A stretch of 64,000 nt of DNA, from positions 248,001-312,000 of the forward strand of contig CAWDVG010000004.1 in NCBI GenBank assembly GCA_963805795.1, written 5' to 3'. The DNA is from CAWARU01 sp963805795 (GTDB taxonomy: Bacteria; Pseudomonadota; Gammaproteobacteria; UBA6186; Azoamicaceae). The position numbers and the translations under genes were made by a program. This document shows, piece after piece, positions 36,722 through 45,587 of the stretch; positions within the stretch are counted from its first letter, which is position 1, and each line of letters starts with the position of its first letter. The notes beneath the pieces were generated by a model. The model did no database searches. It saw nothing but the letters and a program-made list of their open reading frames with translations, and was not told the DNA's origin.

Positions 36722-37650
36722 TTCAATACATCCTGTAAGTCCAGATACAGACAATAGTTGATAAACTTAATTTCACTTTATGCTGCTATCCTTGGGAACA
36801 TCGCTAGAGATTTAATTTACTCCTAACACATTCAATAATCAATTGTCATCAAAAAAACTAAAAAAAACCAGAGGAAACAGTCTCCTTGCCACCAGTGAGT
36901 CGGGTGTGCGAATTTTACCGACGAGACTTCAGGGACATCGCATGCATACGGTTATATTTAAGGCTTTCGAATTTACACTCAAAAATCTGATAAAAAGGGG
37001 GAGCCTTTTGGCGGGGTTTCTCCTTAGAAAATAATAAAAATTCAATTCAATTTTAGAAAAATAATGGAGGCATTTTTGGATCAAAGTCTCTCAGGTTTCG
37101 GAAGAAAAAAACGTATTAAGCTTGTGTTCTGACACATTATAAAACATTCAAAAAATTCATACCAAAAAATTTACCCAATTTAAAAATATTGCACTCCATC
37201 CTTGTCGATAGCATTGGCACTTTTTCTTCGGAAACTTGAATTAAAGCTTAAAAATCGTATTCGTTATTGGTCAATATAGTTGTCGCATTATTTTCTAGCA
37301 TTTTAAGCCGATTAAAAAAAGAATTCAGTCAGGTTTTGTATTCATATCTATACCTCAGCTATCCACATCTATTACCCTCATTCAGCTTTCAAAAGCACCT
37401 CCTGATTCGTTCACTAATAGAGAAAAAAGCGAGCTAAAAAATAAATCACAATGCCTGGACAAACCTACTCGCTTACCTCTAAAAAGTCCTCTCACTCTCG
37501 AACCAATAATCAACCGAAAAAACTATTGACCTATTTCAAATTAAAAATTTAGTTTTACATCCAATTTCTAATAAAAGCTTATTCTGCTTTCTATCAGATT
37601 TTCAAAACATTGGTGCATTAGGCACGCACTTAAAACCCCGAATAATTTTA
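36722..37650. other. Gene-poor 0.9-kb stretch
   Basis: AT-rich, with no supported gene. A 63-codon frame at 36,843-37,034 (LLATSESGVRILPTRLQGHR) lacks a ribosome site and known relatives. It may hold the promoter of the LRR gene at the left and a transfer-related region at the right. Confidence 0.35.
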
Positions 37651-37680
37651 TTGCTTCTTTTTTAAAATTCTCACTATAAT
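37651..37680 (+). promoter_or_regulatory. Candidate sigma-70 promoter
   Basis: TTGCTT (37,651-37,656), an 18-nt spacer, then TATAAT (37,675-37,680), 37 nt before the start of the 61-aa gene. Confidence 0.55.
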
Positions 37681-37717
37681 GTAATCACCTTCATCAGTCA
37701 TTTTGGGAGTGTAATCT

Positions 37718-37903
37718 ATGCCACTGATTACCGCAACCAAACCTCAGAGTTTTGAAAAAACGCGCCTTCAAGTCCCCGCAGATTTAATGGCAGACATTCA
37801 GGATTATTGTCGCGAGTTTTCAATAGCTAATGCAGAGGATTTTTTTATCGAAGCCGCAAGATATATTTTAAAAATGGACAAGGATTGGAAGAAGAAAAAA
37901 TAA
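37718..37903 (+). CDS. Small DNA-binding-like protein of the conjugative module
   Basis: A 61-aa protein with a GGGAG ribosome site. FEKTRLQVPADLMADIQDYC followed by a helix EDFFIEAARYILK looks like a ribbon-helix-helix fold (strand, then two helices), a fold used by plasmid regulators and antitoxins. It precedes ardA in the same direction. Role inferred from context only. Confidence 0.5.
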   Translation: MPLITATKPQSFEKTRLQVPADLMADIQDYCREFSIANAEDFFIEAARYILKMDKDWKKKK

Positions 37904-37955
37904 AAAAATACTTAAAAAAATACTTTACAAATGCAGTTTTTTTGCTTATATTTAA

Positions 37956-37981
37956 TTAGTTTCTTTTAAGCGAGAAACTAA
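37956..37981. promoter_or_regulatory. Inverted repeat upstream of ardA
   Basis: TTAGTTTCT and AGAAACTAA pair perfectly around an 8-nt loop, 69 nt before the ardA start. It could terminate the upstream transcript, or act as a structured promoter on single-stranded DNA as known for plasmid leading-region genes. The second is speculation. Confidence 0.4.
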
Positions 37982-38049
37982 ACGGGATGTAAAAGCGCTC
38001 GACACACTTTTGACACCCCTAACCACAGTAAACTTTATAGGAGTTTGCC

Positions 38050-38100
38050 ATGGCTACGAATAGCTTAAACAATCTTGCCCATTCAAACAACCCCAATCAA
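38050..38100 (+). pseudogene. ardA: ardA antirestriction gene, 5' piece
   Basis: ATG at 38,050 with AGGAG upstream. The 17 codons MATNSLNNLAHSNNPNQ end exactly where the 6.4-kb element begins. Joining them to 44,521 (keeping one copy of the 10-bp duplication) gives an uninterrupted 185-aa ArdA. The gene was therefore intact before the insertion. Confidence 0.88.
38091..38100 (+). repeat. 10-bp target site duplication, left copy
   Basis: CCCCAATCAA, identical to 44,511-44,520, directly flanks the inserted element on the left. Confidence 0.9.
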
Positions 38101-38203
38101 CATGGCAATCAATGGAATGGACCCACCCCTTTTAAACGGCTTCTAAAAGAGCCAAAATGGTGATGAATCAACCATTTAAACCATAAAGGTAAGGAGCGAG
38201 TCC

Positions 38204-39223
38204 ATGGCCAATGTTACATTACTAGGTATCGATATTGCAAAAAATGTATTTCAATTGCATGGTGTCGATGAAAAAGGAAATACCGTCTTAACAAGACGAC
38301 TGAGCAGAGAAAAATTTGTTGAATTTGTTGCTAAATTACCATCTTGCATGATTGTTATGGAAGCATGTAGTGGGGCGAACCATTGGTATAGAAAATTTAC
38401 AGCCCTAAAGCATGAAGTAAGGCTTATTAGCCCAAAATTTGTTAAGCCATTTGTAAAAACCAATAAAAATGATCGAAATGATGCGGAAGCTATATGTGAA
38501 GCAGCTTCTAGACCAAGTATGAGATATGTTTCTCCAAAAACAGTAGCGCAAGAAGATATTCAGGCTTTGCATCGTATTAGAACTCGGCTTGTTCAAGAAA
38601 GAACTGCGTTAATTAATCAAATACGTGGATTATTAACTGAATATGGCATTACTGTTCCTAAAGGAATTAATAAAATAAAAAGAGCATTGCCCGAGATTCT
38701 AGAGGATGCAGAAAATGAATTGAGCCATGCAGGCCGTCACTTATTTAATGATTTGCATGAAGAAATTAATGTAAAAGATAAAAAAATTAAGGAGTATGAT
38801 ATAAAATTAGAAGCTCTTTTTAAAGTGAATGAGTTTTGTCAAAAAATAGCAGAAATTGAAGGCATAGGCGTGATTACGGCGACGGCGATTGTAGCTGCTA
38901 TTGGAGATCCGAAAGTATTTAAAAATGGTCGTCATTTTGCAGCTTTTTTAGGATTGGTTCCTAAGCAATGCTCTAGTGGAAACAAACAGAAACTACTATC
39001 TATTAGCAAACGTGGGGATACTTATATCAGAACTTTGTTAATTCATGGTGGCCGCAACGTTGTTAGACATATTGGTTCTAAGGAAGATAGTAAAAGTAGG
39101 TGGATAAGAAATATCAAAGAAAGGCGCGGTAAGAATATAGCCGCGGTTGCGGTAGCTAACAAAAACGCGAGAGTTATTTGGGCATTATTAACGAAAGGTA
39201 AACGTTATGAAAAAGCAGCCTAA
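38204..39223 (+). CDS. IS1111-type DEDD transposase
   Basis: A 339-aa protein. The RuvC-like N-terminal domain has GIDIAKNVFQLHGVD (first Asp), MIVMEACSGANHWYR (Glu) and KNDRNDAEAICEA (Asp-Asp). The C-terminal Tnp20 domain has EIEGIGVITATAIVAAIGDP and the catalytic Ser region SGNKQKLLSISKRGD. An AAGGAG site precedes the ATG. IS110-family enzymes work with a structured RNA made from the element's own non-coding end. Complete and probably active. Confidence 0.93.
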   Translation: MANVTLLGIDIAKNVFQLHGVDEKGNTVLTRRLSREKFVEFVAKLPSCMIVMEACSGANHWYRKFTALKHEVRLISPKFVKPFVKTNKNDRNDAEAICEAASRPSMRYVSPKTVAQEDIQALHRIRTRLVQERTALINQIRGLLTEYGITVPKGINKIKRALPEILEDAENELSHAGRHLFNDLHEEINVKDKKIKEYDIKLEALFKVNEFCQKIAEIEGIGVITATAIVAAIGDPKVFKNGRHFAAFLGLVPKQCSSGNKQKLLSISKRGDTYIRTLLIHGGRNVVRHIGSKEDSKSRWIRNIKERRGKNIAAVAVANKNARVIWALLTKGKRYEKAA

Positions 39224-39557
39224 ACGATATCATATTACGCGCCAAAAGAAGTTATTTATTTTTTTAAGGTGGCTAGGAGGCGCGTTTCTTTCGGTCAGTT
39301 GACCGAAAGATGAAATGAACAAAGCAGTCAATATTTTAAATGAGTTGCGAGGGATAAATTTCGTTGATGGCAAGATAGGTGAGACCGGCTTTTTCAAAAC
39401 CTGTTCTCAGTGCATGGCTAATATTAAGCCGAGCAATCGATTAGGAGAAAAAGCGCGAATTCCATCAGGGCCCGAGTTAATAGCTCAATTATGAGGCCGG
39501 ATATACGCAAGCACTCAACCACTTTTGCCAGACTAAAATTTTCCTTTACAATAAGGC
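39224..39557 (+). ncRNA. Putative guide (bridge/seek) RNA region of the IS1111 element
   Basis: Non-coding 3' end of the IS. It includes the stem CTTTCGGTCA/TGACCGAAAG (39,288-39,309) soon after the stop codon. In IS1111-group elements the guide RNA is encoded on this side. RNA boundaries and target-pairing loops were not folded here, so this is a location estimate only. Confidence 0.4.
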
Positions 39558-39747
39558 TGGGTCCATATACGCACTGGCCTAAATCCATTTCAAATAAACA
39601 TTAACTTCCATTAAAATCATCATTTAATCGTTTGTTATTTTCTAATATTTTACTGTATATTTAACTAGTTTATTTTTGGTCAAAAGTTTGTTAGTGTATA
39701 AGCTTGCTAATGATAACGTTTTAGCGAATCACCAAAGGATAGACAAT

Positions 39748-41130
39748 ATGGCAACCAACCCTTCAAAATTGACCGCTTTAACTTCACCAGAGGCTGATAA
39801 CTCAAATAACGCTAAACAGCCGTCAGATACAACAACAACACAAGAACAAACTTTATTTGAACAATTTCAACATGACTTGTTGGTCATGAAGCCTGCGCTT
39901 GTTTCCGAAGATATGCAAAGACTTCTCCCTTTTGCTAATGATTGTTTTCCAAAAGAGATAACCACTCTTACAATAAGTTATATGGGGGAATCAGAAATTC
40001 CACGACTTGCCGCAATAGCCTCTCCCATTCTGTTTGCTTGTCACTCTGAAGTCTATAAGATAATGGGCTTTAAAAAATTGGTATCTGAAAATCTCCTTCC
40101 GCATGTTTTTAATGCAAACCTAGATGGGGTAGATGCATTTTTAAGAACACCTAGTATACACCCCAAAATACTTTTGACAGAAAGCCATTATGCAGAAGGT
40201 TACGAGAGTAAAAAATCAAAAAAATTTATTGCTTTTGGACGACATTATAAAGCAGTTAGCGCCCTCAAAGGTGCATATAGAACTGGAGACGGTCCATTCT
40301 TAGGACGCAGAATTTTAGCTTATCTTCTGAGAGACAATAATCTTCCACATAATGTAAAAGAAGGTCTGTTATGTGAAGCGAGACAGCAATTAACAGAACT
40401 ATTAGCGCTCGTAAGACCCAAAAGCAGCCTAGAAACTGTGAATGCAAAAACATCCGCTGAGACACCTATCGCAAAAGTAAACGTAAATACAGCCACTGCA
40501 ACAGCCGCATCTGCAGCAACAGCGGTGAGCTCTAATGACACTGCAAACAATAAAGAAAAAGCAGAGTTTAATTCTAATATTTCTGCAAATACCGATGAAT
40601 TTAGAGATACTGATGAATTTTTATCGGCTATTGTAAATCTTATCAATGCCTATAATGCTTATACTTCCCAATATGATTCATTAGCTACAGCAGAGAAATG
40701 GACTGAAATAGAAGTAGAAGCATTATGGGGCGAAGTTTGTGAATGTCAAAAGCTAGTATATCATTATGTCAAATTAGAATTTTTCGGACCGACACCATTT
40801 AGTCCTTTGCCAGCATTTGATATTGAGCCGCCACGTGGTCCTTGTCGTTATTATAATAATGAGGCCTTGGATTTAGATGAGATTGGTCGTGATACTTTTG
40901 TTGGGTTATATAAAGGCGGGGCGCGTGGTGCTGCCGGTGAGGGCGCGGGCGTCGGCGAATCGTTGCGTGGTGCTGAGTGGTGTCTGGCGCAGCTAGATTT
41001 GGCGGCCATTAGCCACCTTTATAAACTTCGAGTAGATGATTTAAGAAATACGATTGACCATTTGCACTCTCTTGAGTCGGCGCTTATTTTTTTAAATGAT
41101 GTCAAACCTGCATTGCGAATTGATCTTTAA
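39748..41130 (+). CDS. 460-aa protein of unknown function, cargo of the composite element
   Basis: Start at the ATG 39,748 (AAAGGA upstream; the frame is open to 39,676). The N-terminal 45 residues are Thr/Asn/Gln-rich. Residues about 45-110 (LLPFANDCFPKEITTLTISY, then ASPILFACHSEVYKIM) resemble small helical motifs in Legionellales effectors. A low-complexity Ala/Thr/Asn linker (about 235-285) precedes a C-terminal domain with a Gly-rich patch (GGARGAAGEGAGVGESLRGA) of higher GC. No signal or membrane span. Its 3' end overlaps the convergent RT gene by 29 bp. No family recognised. Confidence 0.6.
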   Translation: MATNPSKLTALTSPEADNSNNAKQPSDTTTTQEQTLFEQFQHDLLVMKPALVSEDMQRLLPFANDCFPKEITTLTISYMGESEIPRLAAIASPILFACHSEVYKIMGFKKLVSENLLPHVFNANLDGVDAFLRTPSIHPKILLTESHYAEGYESKKSKKFIAFGRHYKAVSALKGAYRTGDGPFLGRRILAYLLRDNNLPHNVKEGLLCEARQQLTELLALVRPKSSLETVNAKTSAETPIAKVNVNTATATAASAATAVSSNDTANNKEKAEFNSNISANTDEFRDTDEFLSAIVNLINAYNAYTSQYDSLATAEKWTEIEVEALWGEVCECQKLVYHYVKLEFFGPTPFSPLPAFDIEPPRGPCRYYNNEALDLDEIGRDTFVGLYKGGARGAAGEGAGVGESLRGAEWCLAQLDLAAISHLYKLRVDDLRNTIDHLHSLESALIFLNDVKPALRIDL

Positions 41131-42289
41131 GTTTATATTGTTCTAACAATCCTGCAGCAATAAAAATTGCAGGATTGTTGTCCCAACACGAGCGAATAAG
41201 CCAATTTAACAATTCTTCGTATTTCCAATTGTCAGCCGTTCGAAGCCACCAAATAACCCATCGATGCAAATAACTTCTGATGCGGCGGGCAGAAAACCCA
41301 TCTAATACCATAACATTGATTTGCGTCCTAGCTTTGCGTAATGTCCTCGAGTGAGGAAAAAAACGATTAGAGACCTTCTGTGATACAGAAAATTGTTCAA
41401 TCGATGATTTATTTTCCCCTTTTGAAAGTAAATCATTTTTGCAATTATCCATTTCTGTATCATCAGAGTCTGTTGTTTTGGTGTTATCCAGAGTTTGCGT
41501 TCCTGGATAATGAATTCCTAAAAAATGAAATGAAGCGCTAGTTTTCCCCATCCGTGTTTTCTTTCGGGATAACGATAATTTCCGTTCATGTAATATTTCC
41601 ATTAAACGTCTTTTGCAACGATTCATTTGGCGCTTTGTTTTGCATAAAATAATAATGTCATCTTGATATCGCAGGTATGAAACCTGCATTTTTTCAAATG
41701 CATCGTCTAATGGTTTTAGGTAGATGCCACTAAAAAACGGTGATAATGGCCCTCGTAAAGCAATACCTCTGATGGAGTTTCTAATCCCCCCCGCAGTTTC
41801 AACGGGATTAATTATAATATTTTTTAACATTTTTATAAGTTTTGGATCGTCATAAATCTTGCTAATATCTTGCAGCAACTTATAATGTGGAATGGAGCTG
41901 TAGAATGATCTTATATCAGCCCGAATAAAATAATTTGGTTTTTTCTCCTGTAAAATTTGATGAATACGTTTTGTTGCAAGCTTAACGCCATGAGGACCGC
42001 ATAAATGATAACAGTTCTGACTCATGACATGTGGAAAAGTTTTCTTTATTTGATTTAATAGGACGTTTTGGAAAATTCTATCGGGCAAATATAGCTGATC
42101 AACGGCTCCATCGGCAAAGTAAATCCTCTCTAAATGTTGTGGCGTATAATTTCCATCTTTTAATGATTCGATCCCTTTTGGCAACCAATCCTGAAGTTGG
42201 CGCGATAGAAAGTGAATTTCGTGGTTATGATGGGCAAGATATTTTCGCTTATAGATTTTATTAAAAAGTTTATAACTCATGTCTAACAT
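41102..42289 (-). CDS. Reverse transcriptase (retron/group II-like, no maturase domain)
   Basis: A 395-aa protein; the start is at 42,289 or the ATG at 42,280. RT motifs in order: YFIRADIRSFYSSI (123-133, catalytic Asp), RGIALRGPLSPFFSGIYLKP (174-193), YQDD (208-211, the Y-x-DD box with Gln at x), KLSLSRKKTRMG and FHFLGIHY. The C-terminal part (about 320-395) has RRIRSYLHRWVIWWLR and no maturase X or HNH domain, so it is not a standard group II intron protein. All catalytic Asp residues are present. No retron ncRNA, DGR repeats or fused effector domain is obvious. It converges on the 460-aa gene. Confidence 0.85.
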   Translation of the reverse strand: MLDMSYKLFNKIYKRKYLAHHNHEIHFLSRQLQDWLPKGIESLKDGNYTPQHLERIYFADGAVDQLYLPDRIFQNVLLNQIKKTFPHVMSQNCYHLCGPHGVKLATKRIHQILQEKKPNYFIRADIRSFYSSIPHYKLLQDISKIYDDPKLIKMLKNIIINPVETAGGIRNSIRGIALRGPLSPFFSGIYLKPLDDAFEKMQVSYLRYQDDIIILCKTKRQMNRCKRRLMEILHERKLSLSRKKTRMGKTSASFHFLGIHYPGTQTLDNTKTTDSDDTEMDNCKNDLLSKGENKSSIEQFSVSQKVSNRFFPHSRTLRKARTQINVMVLDGFSARRIRSYLHRWVIWWLRTADNWKYEELLNWLIRSCWDNNPAIFIAAGLLEQYKLKDQFAMQV

Positions 42290-42367
42290 AGGTTGAAAAT
42301 TCCAACGTTTGCTCGTTTTATAATTCTTTTGAGAATGACTTGTGTTATTTGTTTTTTCTAGTTTACT

Positions 42368-42395
42368 GTTCTGCGTTCTGCGTTCTGCGTTCTGG
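42368..42395 (+). repeat. Four 7-bp tandem repeats
   Basis: GTTCTGC repeated three times plus GTTCTGG, about 80 bp upstream of the RT start codon on its leader side. Slippage-prone; it could affect RT expression. Confidence 0.6.
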
Positions 42396-42471
42396 AAATG
42401 CTATCACAATAATTTTATCCAATATCCTAAATTTCTGATTCAAAATTGCTTGAGCTAATGAAAATGATACT

Positions 42472-43669
42472 TTAAACTTTATTTTTAAGTTTCACAACTT
42501 TGGAAAGTGGTCGATCGGCGGTTAAAACTTTTAACAAATATTGATTGTCCCATCCAGCAGTCTTTCTTCGGCAACTAATGCCGTTTTTATGGGTTTGTTC
42601 TTGTTTTAATAAGTTTAAAGCAATTCGTCGAATTAAAGCCAAATTCTCTGGGGCAGTGTCCTAGTCGGATTTGGCAATGATCTTCTCGGAAACTAACATC
42701 TAATGACCAGTGCAGATCTATTTCAATCTGCCAATGTTTTCTAACCGCTTCCATAAAAATATCAATATCCTCATAATGTAAGCTTGTTAAAAAATATCTT
42801 GTTGAATATTCAACCACATTATTAGTTGTTCGTGTGATTTCAATTTTTCCGATACCCCTAAGTCCCGGCCAACGCAACTCAAAAAAAAGCGGATCTCGCG
42901 CTGAAACCAAAGTGTAACGCCGGGTTTCTATTCGACCGTGATCGTGTATTTTTTCTATTTTTCTTCGGTGTAAAACCTTTTTATATTGCTTTTGTTTATT
43001 TTCTTCTGCACGCTCGAAAATGGAAACGACATTAGCATATAAGGTTTTTTGGTTTTCTTTGAGGCAAAATAAATAATGTGCTTCTTTCTTCTTAATCTTT
43101 TTAGCAATTTCTGTTTGGCAGCCCATCGCATCAATTGTAATTATGCTTCCTTTTATATCTAACATATCAAGCAACTTAGGCATGGCCGTAATTTCATTAG
43201 ATTTATCCTCAGTTTTAACTTGGGCTAACATCATTCGAGATTTTGCTGCCCATGCACTAACAAGATGGATTGCAGGTTCTTTTTGGCGTTTATTCCCGGA
43301 ACCCCTTACCGTTTTTCCATCTAGGGCAATAATTTCGTTTTTCAAATCAATGGTGAGCGATTTTAACCAAGCGCTAAAACATTTTTCTAATTCTTTAGGG
43401 TGTAATATAGAGAAAACACGTCCAAAAGTATCATGAGATGGGATCCCATTTGGTAATTCAAGAAAAGTTTTAAGCCAGTCTTGTTTTGATTTACCAAAAC
43501 GCTCGATTTCAGCCCATCCATCAGCTCCACAGATCGTTGCTAAAATAGTAATAACTAATATATCAATGATTCTGTGACGAAAATTATGGTTTTGAATCCT
43601 GGGATCTTTTATATCTGAAAAATAATCAAAGAACGTGTCTGCGAGACTCATATTTGGCTTCCTGCCTAC
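42472..43669 (-). pseudogene. ISAs1-family transposase, frameshifted near its end
   Basis: MSLADTFFDYFSDIKDPRIQ starts the protein at about 43,650. The DDE_Tnp_1 core has ALDGKTVRGSGNK (Asp), ITIDAMGCQTEIAKKI (Asp) and an LHWSLDVSFREDHCQIR end (Glu). Just after GHCP the frame shifts by one base; in the next frame ENLALIRRIALNLLKQEQTH continues to TAA at 42,472. It has the normal ISAs1 length if corrected. It is inserted in the IS1111 copy at 43,669/43,670, and the far end of both elements is missing. Confidence 0.85.
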
Positions 43670-44493
43670 TGCAAAATGACGACCATTTTTAAATACTTTC
43701 GGATCTCCAATAGCAGCTACAATCGCCGTCGCCGTAATCACGCCTATGCCTTCAATTTCTGCTATTTTTTGACAAAACTCATTCACTTTAAAAAGAGCTT
43801 CTAATTTTATATCATACTCCTTAATTTTTTTATCTTTTACATTAATTTCTTCATGCAAATCATTAAATAAGTGACGGCCTGCATGGCTCAATTCATTTTC
43901 TGCATCCTCTAGAATCTCGGGCAATGCTCTTTTTATTTTATTAATTCCTTTAGGAACAGTAATGCCATATTCAGTTAATAATCCACGTATTTGATTAATT
44001 AACGCAGTTCTTTCTTGAACAAGCCGAGTTCTAATACGATGCAAAGCCTGAATATCTTCTTGCGCTACTGTTTTTGGAGAAACATATCTCATACTTGGTC
44101 TAGAAGCTGCTTCACATATAGCTTCCGCATCATTTCGATCATTTTTATTGGTTTTTACAAATGGCTTAACAAATTTTGGGCTAATAAGCCTTACTTCATG
44201 CTTTAGGGCTGTAAATTTTCTATACCAATGGTTCGCCCCACTACATGCTTCCATAACAATCATGCAAGATGGTAATTTAGCAACAAATTCAACAAATTTT
44301 TCTCTGCTCAGTCGTCTTGTTAAGACGGTATTTCCTTTTTCATCGACACCATGCAATTGAAATACATTTTTTGCAATATCGATACCTAGTAATGTAACAT
44401 TGGCCATGGACTCGCTCCTTACCTTTATGGTTTAAATGGTTGATTCATCACCATTTTGGCTCTTTTAGAAGCCGTTTAAAAGGGGTGGGTCCA
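43670..44493 (-). mobile_element. IS1111-type element, truncated second copy
   Basis: Left end and first 247 codons match the intact copy at 38,118-39,565, in inverted orientation. At GRHFA the sequence switches to ISAs1, creating a 606-codon in-frame chimera (42,587-44,407). The C-terminal catalytic Ser domain and the 3' guide-RNA region are lost, so this copy cannot transpose alone. Confidence 0.88.
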
Positions 44494-44510
44494 TTCCATT
44501 GATTGCCATG

Positions 44511-44520
44511 CCCCAATCAA
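44511..44520 (+). repeat. 10-bp target site duplication, right copy
   Basis: CCCCAATCAA, identical to 38,091-38,100. Confidence 0.9.
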
Positions 44521-45027
44521 AAACATCCCAGAATTTTTGTTGCCTGCCTGGCAGCCTTTAATAAAGGTTTTCTTTGCGGACAATGGATAGATGCGGCTCA
44601 GAATATCCCAGCTATCCAGCAGCAAATAAAAAACATTTTATCAGATAGCCCTATTACTGGTACTGAAGAATTTATTATTCTGCGTGCTGAGGGCTTTGGC
44701 TCTTTGAGGATTGATAAAGACGACAGCATCAAGAAGGTCCAAAAATTAGCATCATTTATCGCTACCCATGGTCCGTTGGGGTTAGAGCTGCTGGCCCTTT
44801 ATGAATCACTAGAACCTGCTCAAATGGCACTTAATAATGATTATCAGGGGGAATATGGAAGCGAAGTAGAATTCGCTACCCAATTATTCCAAGAGCTTTA
44901 CCAGGATTCCGTCCCCAAGGAAGTCTTTCGGTACATCCATTACGAGGCCTATAAAGCCGATCTCTTTCATTCCGCTTTCCATTCTTTTGAGATTGAAGGG
45001 AAAGTCCATGTATTCGCTCAAAGTTAA
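44512..45027 (+). pseudogene. ardA: ardA antirestriction gene, 3' piece
   Basis: Reads PNQKHPRIFVACLAAFNKGF, then LCGQWIDAAQN and a typical acidic ArdA body (FIILRAEGFGSLRI, HGPLGLELLALYES, YIHYEAYKADLF). ArdA mimics B-form DNA and blocks type I restriction enzymes during conjugation. This piece lacks only the first 17 residues and could be translated from a TTG at 44,503 inside the element, but with no good ribosome site. Downstream genes keep the original direction. Confidence 0.85.
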
Positions 45028-45174
45028 CACCTTGAGCAGAATAGAGCCCCTACCAGGGCTTGAAAAAGTGCGGGCACCTGAGTTTTGCTCAAGTGCCACA
45101 ACACCCGTAGGGTGACGGTGCTTGCAACACCTTCGACCTACTACCACAACCCAAACTAACAAGGAGTTTAAGTT

Positions 45175-45450
45175 ATGGATCATAATAGGTTATCAGATCA
45201 GGTATTGTTTATAAAGCAGCATATCATTCCTCAACAGGAATCACTATTGGACTATCTCTTCAAAATAGAAGCAATGGTGGAAATGCTGATGGTGCGAGAT
45301 TTAATGGAAGATTATACTAAATCAGCTCTACACAGTTATCTCTGTGTTTTGTGCGATTTAATAACCAAAGCTAAAGATCTCAATGAAGCTTTTATTCGGC
45401 AATTTAACAATCCTCCGTTATTTATCGTATCGGAAAACGCCATGTTGTAA
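45175..45450 (+). CDS. Small hypothetical protein downstream of ardA
   Basis: A 91-aa helical protein with an AAGGAG ribosome site 8 nt before the ATG (LLDYLFKIEAMVEMLMVRDL; DLITKAKDLNEAFIRQF). No known family. Position between ardA and the Rpn gene suggests a conjugative-module accessory protein. Confidence 0.6.
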   Translation: MDHNRLSDQVLFIKQHIIPQQESLLDYLFKIEAMVEMLMVRDLMEDYTKSALHSYLCVLCDLITKAKDLNEAFIRQFNNPPLFIVSENAML

Positions 45451-45587
45451 CAATGAAGTTTTTTTGTATAATGAACTGTTGCATTGTGAGTAGCACCAAA
45501 CCATTGGTAACTAAAAGATGCAACAGTTCATGGGCAATCACGATTCAAAGGTTTATTTAAATCTAAAATTTTGCGATAGGGATAAAT

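Larger units (their letters stand above)
38118..39565 (+). mobile_element. IS1111-type (IS110 family) insertion sequence, intact copy
   Basis: TGGACCCA at 38,118-38,125 and its inverse TGGGTCCA at 39,558-39,565 delimit 1,448 bp, normal for IS110-family elements. The transposase is followed by a 334-bp non-coding 3' region, as in the IS1111 subgroup. Confidence 0.75.
38101..44510. mobile_element. 6,410-bp composite element carrying a reverse transcriptase
   Basis: Both ends read inward as CATGGCAATCAATGGAA followed by an IS1111-type left end, and the ends are inverted relative to each other. Perfect 10-bp duplications flank it and ardA is restored on paper by its removal. Order inside: complete IS1111-type IS, 460-aa unknown protein, convergent reverse transcriptase, ISAs1 transposase remnant, truncated IS1111-type IS. 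IS1111 elements normally make no such duplication. The duplication therefore points to an older transposon with CATGGCAATC... terminal repeats, into whose two ends IS1111 copies inserted at the same place, as IS4321/IS5075 do in Tn3-family ends. Confidence 0.8.

Noticed and set aside
36843..37034. 63-codon plus-strand frame
   Set aside because: No ribosome site and no family; composition like the surrounding non-coding DNA.
39315..39494. 59-codon frame with CSQCM after the IS1111 transposase
   Set aside because: It lies inside the IS 3' non-coding region, where a guide RNA is expected; no homologue recognised.
41102..42289. Group II intron
   Set aside because: No maturase X domain, and no domain V hairpin was noticed near the gene.
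41102..42289. Diversity-generating retroelement
   Set aside because: No template/variable repeat pair was found around the RT, and the RT active-site region lacks DGR-specific features I could recognise.
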